From positions 1-64,000 of the forward strand of contig JADGJC010000092.1 in the NCBI GenBank assembly GCA_027596075.1: a stretch of 64,000 nucleotides of DNA. The letters run 5' to 3'. Shown one piece after another: positions 58,340 through 64,000 of the stretch; position 1 is the first letter of the stretch, and each line of letters begins with the position of its first letter. The notes beneath the pieces were generated by a model. It was not told the DNA's origin. It did not search any database and saw nothing but the letters and a program-made list of their open reading frames with translations. This stretch comes from Rhizophlyctis rosea (taxonomy: Eukaryota; Chytridiomycota; Chytridiomycetes; Rhizophlyctidales; Rhizophlyctidaceae). The position numbers and the translations under genes are program-made.

Positions 58340-60390
58340 TCGGCCATCATCCTGTTCTTGAAGTCGGGGTGTTACAATTGTTTACTTCCATCCCGAATTG
58401 CCGATCATTGTCAGTGGTAGTGAAGATGGTAACTATCGGTATTTGATGATTCATGGCTGTGCCATGCTGCTCACTCAACTCTATAGGAACAATAAGAATT
58501 TGGCACGCCAATACGTATCGATCGGAGAACACACTGGATTTTGGGAGGGAGAGTGTATGGGCGGTCAGCTACTTGCGGGGAAGCAATGATGTCGCGTTCG
58601 GTTATGATGACAGTACCATTGCTATCAAGGAAGGCCAAAAGATACCTAAGAGGACAATCGGTCACGGAATATTGACGGGCGTCACAGCTCGGTCCGCAGG
58701 AACCAGCGGTCTCGATGGACAACAGTGGAAATATCGTTTGGGCCCGTCACAACGAGATTCGACGGCGAATGTGAAGGCTTCATTGAATGACGATGTAAAC
58801 TGGGGAGCGGATACTGTTGCCCAACAAGGAGTTGGGAAGTGTGAAGTCTATCCGCAGACACTACAGGACAGCCCCAATGGTCGGTGGGTCCTTCATTGCT
58901 TGAGCGTACTGTTCAACCGATCCACTTTGTTAATGCATTTCAATGACAGTTTCGCCGTTGTCTGCGGAGATCGAGAATTCATTATCTTACACCGCATTGG
59001 TTGGTAGGTTCAACTCTTAATACTTAATACTGTCTGGACACGTTATTTTTGACATTTCTTTTTTGCTAAGATATGACATCCGCGAATTCACCACAAAGGT
59101 GAAGGTCTTCAAATCCTTCAAGGAAAAGACCAACGTCAACATCCGCACTTCCTACGGCGCCGAGGGCATTTTCGGTGGTGTATTGATGGGAGTAAGGAGC
59201 AGCGCGTTCTTGAAGTTTTATGATTGGGATACGGGGGTTTGTGTGATGAGGGTGGATGTTGTAGCGAAGAATGTCAGTATCAGAACCTTTTTGTCGTGGG
59301 GATGACGCGATTGCCCATGCTGACTTCTTGCAAATGGACAGATCTACTGGTCAGAATCCGACCTCGTCGCCATCGCATGTGAAGACACGACCTATGTTTT
59401 GAAGTTCGACCATATCTCTTAGCAGCAGTATTTGGACACGTATGGTGCTGGGGATATTGGGGAGGAAGGGATTGAGGAGGCGTTTGAGTTCATTAGGGAG
59501 ATTTCCGAATGTGAGTCTGATTGGTTTCTAATTGTTGTCGAGATACTGATTGCGTATTTGTGAGATAGGGTCAAAACGGATTGCTGGGTTGGCGACTGTT
59601 TCATTTACACCAACACCGCTAGTCGGCTCAATTACCTTGTTGGTGGTTAGACGGCTACGTTGGGCCACTTTGACATGTATGTTGTATACTTCTTTCTGTT
59701 GTTATTATTGAAAATGCTAACGACCTCTGCAGTAACATGTACCTCCTCGAATATATTCCACGCGACAACCGCGTTTACCTTGCGGACAAGGTGGGCATCT
59801 GACCCTGAATAAGTGAATTTGTAATTGATGTGCTGAATCACCCATTTGCAGGACCTTGCCGTCTTTAGCTGTCCGTTCCATTTCAGTCTCATCGAGTACC
59901 AAATAGCCACTTTGCGTGGGGACTGGCTGCGGCGAAGGGTTCTTCCTGGTGCCCGCAGATCAGAAGAATCGTGTTGCGCGGTTCTTGGAAGGACAAGATA
60001 TCTGAGAATGTGTTGGGTGAACATGGGCCTGCGTCTGATATAGGACGTCTTGCAGATCTGAAGGAACAAGCCCTTGCCGTTTCCACGGATTCGGAGCACC
60101 GGTTCGACCTTGCGATTGGGTTGAACAAGTTGGAGGTTGCGCTTGAGATTGCGAAGGAGGTTGGTCGGGAGGACCGGTGAAAGACGGTTGCGGATACGGC
60201 GTTGGCTATTCGGAAGGTATGAATGTGGCGATTGGAAGGGTTTTTTAGGAAGCATTGTTTGACAGACATATCGCAGTTTGATTTGGCGGGGGAATGTGTG
60301 AAGCACGCGAAGGATTTGGAGGATCTTCTTATGTACTAAGCAACAGGTAATGGAGAGGGGATGCGCGAGTTGGCTGAGTTGGCACGTAAG
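58340..60390 (+). pseudogene. SEC27: Coatomer subunit beta-prime (COPB2/Sec27), broken, N-terminus missing
   Basis: Family role: the COPI vesicle coat in Golgi-to-ER transport. Sequence starts at the fifth or sixth WD repeat: FHPELPIIVSGSEDG, intron, TIRIWHANTYRSENTLDFGR, VWAVSYLRGSNDVAFGYDD, NIVWARHNEI, one-base loss, ANVKAS, CEVYPQTLQDSPNGR, intron, FAVVCGDREFIILHRIGW, intron, VFKSFKEK, IFGGVLMGVRSSAFLKFYDW, intron, IYWSESDLVAIACEDTTYVL, EEGIEEAFEFIREISE, intron, VKTDCWVGDCFIYTNTASRL, intron, MYLLEYIPRDNRVYLADK, intron, then EQALAVSTDSEHRFDLAIGL. The four or five N-terminal WD repeats are absent. In-frame stops lie at 59420 (TAG), 59648 (TAG) and 60178 (TGA, where homologues have Trp), plus frameshifts. 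All introns look normal. Confidence 0.85.
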
Positions 60391-61019
60391 TATCGAGGTG
60401 GTGTGATTTAACTCCATATGCGGTCTGGAAAAGCTCAGTTATTCCAATACCAGTGATGTTTCCAGAGCGACGGGAAGAGTTGTCGGCCAGGGATGCGCGC
60501 CTTCCGGCCGAAAATGAGAGCATCAAGGGACATGAAGTTCGATACCCGCGAAGTATCACCATTCAGAACGTATTGTACTTTGTGTTCGCACCAACATAGG
60601 TAAGAATAAACGCATATCAGATGGGCGTCCGAAGACCTCAACAGGATACGAATTGACGTGAATATGCTTTTGCAGGTTTACCAACTCGTTTTATCCGCGG
60701 ACCAAGTGTTTCCGCCAAAGGTTGTTCGTGAAGCACTTGACGGTATTGTTCGTAAAAGTTGCTGCGATGTACTTGATCGGATGAACCCCACATCAAACCT
60801 GTCGTCGTGCCGGCATCCACCAGTCGAATCCACGTCCCAGCAATCGTGCCCCATCCTCTGCGCTACACATGAAGAGGGTCGGACCTAAACCCGCCCCACG
60901 TCGTACTCATCCAACACCAGCCCGCCGTGCTTCGTCGCCACCTGTCGGAAGTGAACAGTGAAGAGCACCAAACTCATCGTCGGAGGAACTTCGCGCTGTG
61001 CATCATGGGGTGTTGCCGA
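60391..61019. other. Unassigned remnants between coatomer and cyclin segments
   Basis: No block here matches the coatomer C-terminus or the cyclin N-terminus clearly. Short frames are interrupted by stops. Confidence 0.35.
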
Positions 61020-61770
61020 GTGTTGCACGCCCACTTGCTGACAGCACTCGCGTGAAGGATGTGTTGATGGAGGACGAGTATGCGATAGACATTGTGGTGC
61101 ATTTAAGGAATACGGAGGTAATGTCGTGAAACGGACCTCAACGTGGTATCTATTCGCCGTCACCGCATTTCAACAAAAACTCACATACACACAACTGACT
61201 CCAGGTCCAAACAATGCCCAACCCAGACTACATGACCCACCAAAGCGAACTAACCTGGTCCATGCGCACAATCCTCATTGACTGGCTCATAAAAACCCAC
61301 GCCCACTACCCCCTCCTCCCCGAAACCCTCTTCCCAACCATTGTCATCCTCGAACGCTTCCTCTCCCTCCGCCCAGTATCCGTCACGAAACGTCACCTCG
61401 TAGGCGCGACCGCCCTCCTAATTGCATGCAAGTACGAGGAAATCGTCGTGCCCACTGTGGGAGCGTTGGAATACATTGTTGATGGAGCGTACAAGAGAGG
61501 AGTTTTTGAAAGCTGAGAAGTATATGTTGGGGATATTGAAATTTGAGCTTGGGTATTCGAGCCCGTATGGATTCAACAGGCGGATTAGTAGGGGGCAGGG
61601 GCTGGATTGTAAGACGAGAGTTATGGCGAAGTATTTTTTGGAGGCTAGTTTTGGGTATGAGATGCTTGAAGTGCGGTCCTAGTCAGGTGGCGCGGGCGGC
61701 GATGTTTTTAAGTCGGAAGATTGAGAACTACATGAAACATACGAGATCTTGCTCTCGTTTCCATTCTTGA
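61020..61770 (+). pseudogene. B-type cyclin, frameshifted
   Basis: Family role: activates Cdk1 for mitotic entry. LMEDEYAIDIVVHLRNTE, an intron, VQTMPNPDYMTHQSELTWSM, RTILIDWLIKTHAHYPLLPE, TLFPTIVILERFLSLRPVSV, GATALLIACKYEEIVVPTVG and DGAYK form a complete first cyclin fold with the MRxILxDWL and KYEE signatures. One extra base near 61497 moves the frame to EEFLKAEKYMLGILKFELGY, FNRRISRGQGLDCKTRVMAK and YFLEASFGYEML. A second shift near 61670 leads to PSQVARAAMFLSRKIE. The domain order is that of cyclin B (N-fold, then C-fold). The N-terminal destruction box is not visible. Protein-level conservation is excellent, so disablement is recent or artefactual. Confidence 0.8.
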
Positions 61771-62671
61771 GATCAACTGGGATGACATATGATGGGCATT
61801 GCTCAGTTTCATCATCCAAACCGTGCGCAGTTCCTCGATAGGGACGAGCGAGACTTCTATCCAGAAATACCCATTTCCCGAGCTGCTTGTGCGGGAACAA
61901 GAGGATGTGCCGAATGAGGAAGAAATGACGCTAGAGAGGAGGATGGAGGAAGAATAGCAGGCGAGGGAGTGTTTTGCGGATAGGGACGGAGCCTGATGAA
62001 GAGGGTGGGGATGGGTCCGCGTGTTGTGCATCTATTGTTGGGATCGCTGTCATTGTAGACCATGGGGAGTACGGACTTTTGGAGGAATATAGGATTCAAG
62101 GAGGACGAGGGAGTTATGTAGTTGTGGTGATTCAGTAAATAGAATATCTTGTGGCGATGCTTACGCCGCATCCTTTTGCATGGCAGCATTGGCATCTCAA
62201 GTTGCGGTTGGATGGAGACGAACCAGAAAGGCAAAGAGCGCTGAAATCGCTGAACCCCCGAATATTCATGGCAATGGCATCTGTACCGATACATCAGCCA
62301 ACTCTCATCCGGCATGCATCGTAACATCTGACCCTGACACTGCATTATGGCCGTTGATGTATTTATCCTACACCGTCCCAAAGGTGCACGCCAACAGATG
62401 CTTCCCACAACCCAGAAGCACTAAAACGGGAGCGAGGAAAGATGTCGAGGAATGACTTCGCCGTAGCACCCTACTGGGTTCCCCATCTACAAGAGCACGT
62501 ACTTCTACATGAAACCGTCCTTTCTGCTTCCCTTATGATCCAAATTCGTCAAGGTCGATGCTGTTACACCATGCACTTCTCCGCCTGCGAGCCTCATCTA
62601 TGGACTTCTTTTTTTATCCACTTCCAATTTCGCTACAACTCTCCACTCGGAAGCACCATAGGTAAATTGTA
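61771..62671. other. Intergenic, nothing recognised
   Basis: Downstream of the cyclin segment. Frames on both strands are short or compositionally biased. Confidence 0.4.
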
Positions 62672-62730
62672 TCACATCTATCTACATCTATCCACATCTA
62701 CATACATCCAACACCTGTCTACATCTACTG
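62672..62730 (+). repeat. ATCTAC-like microsatellite
   Basis: A degenerate tandem of ATCTA/ACATCTATC units about 60 bases long, in the 3' flank of the gene ending at 62759. Confidence 0.6.
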
Positions 62731-62758
62731 ATAGTTTCTATATAACCGACAAATACTG

Positions 62759-64000
62759 CTATGAACATGCACATCTTATTGAAAAGCCAACGCACACTAA
62801 TGTGACTACATTCCAAGCCACGGGCGCAAGACTGACTGTACGAAGTCTTCTACTTCCACTTGGGGAATTGACGGAGTTTGAATTGCTGCCTCCCGCCTGA
62901 GGTGTGGAACGAGGGGAAGGGATTGGTGGAGGGTTGGAGACGGTGACGGTGCTATTGTTTTCGGATTCTGAGTTTGATGCTTTTGGAGTTCCCGTGCTGT
63001 TGTTTCCGGATTCTGAATTTGACGTTTTTACGGATCCCGTGCTGTTGTTGTCTCCTGAGTTTGAATGTGACGTTTCTGCAGATCCCGTGCCAGGACCCAC
63101 TGGACCCCTGTTGCTGATACTGCTTCCAATGTCATTGATAGCTGAAGCTATGCTGCTGCTGCTTGTGGATGGTGTGGATAGGGATGGGGACTGGTTGACA
63201 GTGGTGATTGTTGGAGATGGGGATGCAGTTGCCGTTGATGTGGGCTGCATCATGGCTAGAGCAGGATCCATGTTCGAGGTATGGGCAGAGCAAGAAGGGT
63301 CAGGGACCAGGTTGAATCGACAGACTTCATCATCAGGGCGTTGGTCTATGAGCAAGGGGACGAATATGCCTCCGTTTCCAAGTCCTGTGGGTATGGGTGG
63401 TGGGGAGGTTGACTGCGTCGGCGAGGGCTGTGGTGGTGCGTTGAATGTGAAATTGGTCCAGTCAAATGTCCAGTCCAAGCAAAAGGTATTGGGCATTATG
63501 GTACCATTAAAGAGTCGTGTTCGGCGACAGTCATGGCTTATTCCCCGGTGGATTACCGGAAACTCGCCGGCATAGGTGCATTGCTGCCCTATACAGGCGC
63601 AGGGGATAGCGTCTTTGGTTTTACTTGTCCAATCTGCTTTGTTGTAGTATTTCCATTTTTGGAGCAGGGAGGGTGGCCAGGAACTTTGGGGTGTTTGCCA
63701 AGGGTCGAAGGATACATTGTTTGTGGCTTTGCGGGCGTCGGAGAGGAAGAGGGCGATCAGGGTTGATTGGGATATGGAGGTGTAGGATGGCAGGTTTGGA
63801 AAGGTAAACAATTGAAAGTCCGAGGGGTCTATGGGCGGGTGTTGGGTCGTCGTGCAGAGGTTGCAGTAGGAGGTTTGGGTATAGACATAGTAAGTTGGCG
63901 GCTTTGCTAGTTCGCAATCTCGACCGTCCACATTGACGCTGACAGTGAGGGTGAGTTGGGCTTGGGTTAGGAGGGTGAGGATGAAGCTTGGGTGAATACG
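62759..64000 (-). CDS. Secreted Cys-containing protein with Ser-rich repeats and GPI-type tail, 5' end outside window
   Basis: The frame is open from the window edge to the stop at 62759 (over 410 codons). Upstream of the first internal ATG the sequence LTLTVSVNVDGRDCEL is still open, preceded by FILTLLTQAQ, the likely end of a signal peptide; the true start lies beyond 64000. The N-terminal half has about ten cysteines (TSYCNLC, CACIGQQC, DCRR, FCLDWTFDW, VCRFN, CSAH) and appears folded. The second half is Ser/Thr/Pro/Asn-rich with three copies of a 17-residue unit related to SNSESGNNSTGT, each with potential N-glycosylation sites. The end APVAWNVVTLVCVGFSIRC is hydrophobic. Probably a wall or surface protein; family unknown. 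Confidence 0.7.
   Translation of the reverse strand, partial: RIHPSFILTLLTQAQLTLTVSVNVDGRDCELAKPPTYYVYTQTSYCNLCTTTQHPPIDPSDFQLFTFPNLPSYTSISQSTLIALFLSDARKATNNVSFDPWQTPQSSWPPSLLQKWKYYNKADWTSKTKDAIPCACIGQQCTYAGEFPVIHRGISHDCRRTRLFNGTIMPNTFCLDWTFDWTNFTFNAPPQPSPTQSTSPPPIPTGLGNGGIFVPLLIDQRPDDEVCRFNLVPDPSCSAHTSNMDPALAMMQPTSTATASPSPTITTVNQSPSLSTPSTSSSSIASAINDIGSSISNRGPVGPGTGSAETSHSNSGDNNSTGSVKTSNSESGNNSTGTPKASNSESENNSTVTVSNPPPIPSPRSTPQAGGSNSNSVNSPSGSRRLRTVSLAPVAWNVVTLVCVGFSIRCACS

Noticed and set aside
10702..60180. TGA reassigned to an amino acid genome-wide
   Set aside because: Several intact genes terminate in TGA (the copy at 29360, the ankyrin gene, the surface proteins at 47077 and 32749) with no conserved sequence beyond, so TGA is a normal stop.
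1..64000. Bacterial or viral island, CRISPR array, or operon-like defence cluster
   Set aside because: Genes throughout have eukaryotic introns and domains; no phage, transposase, integrase or CRISPR repeat was seen.

Overview
This is eukaryotic, almost certainly fungal DNA. Genes are small and split by short GT-AG introns of about 50-120 bases (one near 340). A short CCCTAA tract sits inside the window, and the recognisable proteins are fungal or pan-eukaryotic. The FVSHxW-TPR protein, F-box and ankyrin-type proteins and secreted Pro/Ala/Ser-rich proteins would suit an early-diverging (chytrid-like) fungus. That placement is an inference; no rRNA gene is present to confirm it. Two runs of ten N mark assembly gaps in G- or C-rich tracts.

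Three kinds of DNA alternate. (1) Ordinary readable genes: a FVSHxW domain/TPR protein (10.3-12.0 kb), a PSPLVD-motif protein (12.2-13.4), an F-box-like protein (13.8-15.1), two polytopic membrane proteins (15.6-16.4; 41.6-42.6), an ankyrin-repeat protein (26.1-28.1), three secreted or surface proteins (32.7-33.5; 47.1-48.0; 62.8 to the window end), a Ure2p-type glutathione S-transferase (49.5-50.6), a membrane-anchored metallophosphatase (51.7-53.2) and a zinc alcohol dehydrogenase (55.0-56.4). (2) A multicopy family I do not recognise, with an N-terminal domain, an acidic linker, polyQ, a basic nuclear-localisation-like stretch and a C-terminal domain. It has a full-length copy with one TGA (17.3-19.3), an N-half alone (21.1-21.6), a C-half alone (23.4-23.7), a full-length intact copy (29.4-31.8) and a polyQ plus C-half copy (40.2-41.3). 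(3) Three tracts of broken housekeeping genes. At 3.7-8.3 kb: a Sub2/UAP56 helicase, CSN5 and a Ded1/DDX3 helicase. At 35.5-39.6 kb: an E2 enzyme, ribosomal protein S18, a SET1 methyltransferase and a Whi3-type RRM protein. At 57.5-61.8 kb: p23/Sba1, coatomer beta-prime and a B-type cyclin.

The broken genes keep highly conserved exons and sensible splice sites but carry single-base frameshifts roughly every 100-200 coding bases, a few stop codons, and junctions where one gene's exon runs into another's. They are either decayed partial duplicates or badly resolved sequence. Long intact frames next door argue against a uniform error rate, and a 23-base tandem duplication inside the Ded1 copy looks like a real lesion.

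The most novel elements are the unnamed nuclear-type family, with two copies sharing a TGA at nearly the same place, the FVSHxW/TPR receptor-like gene with one in-frame TGA, and a 56-base structure that folds like a tRNA without a D-arm.
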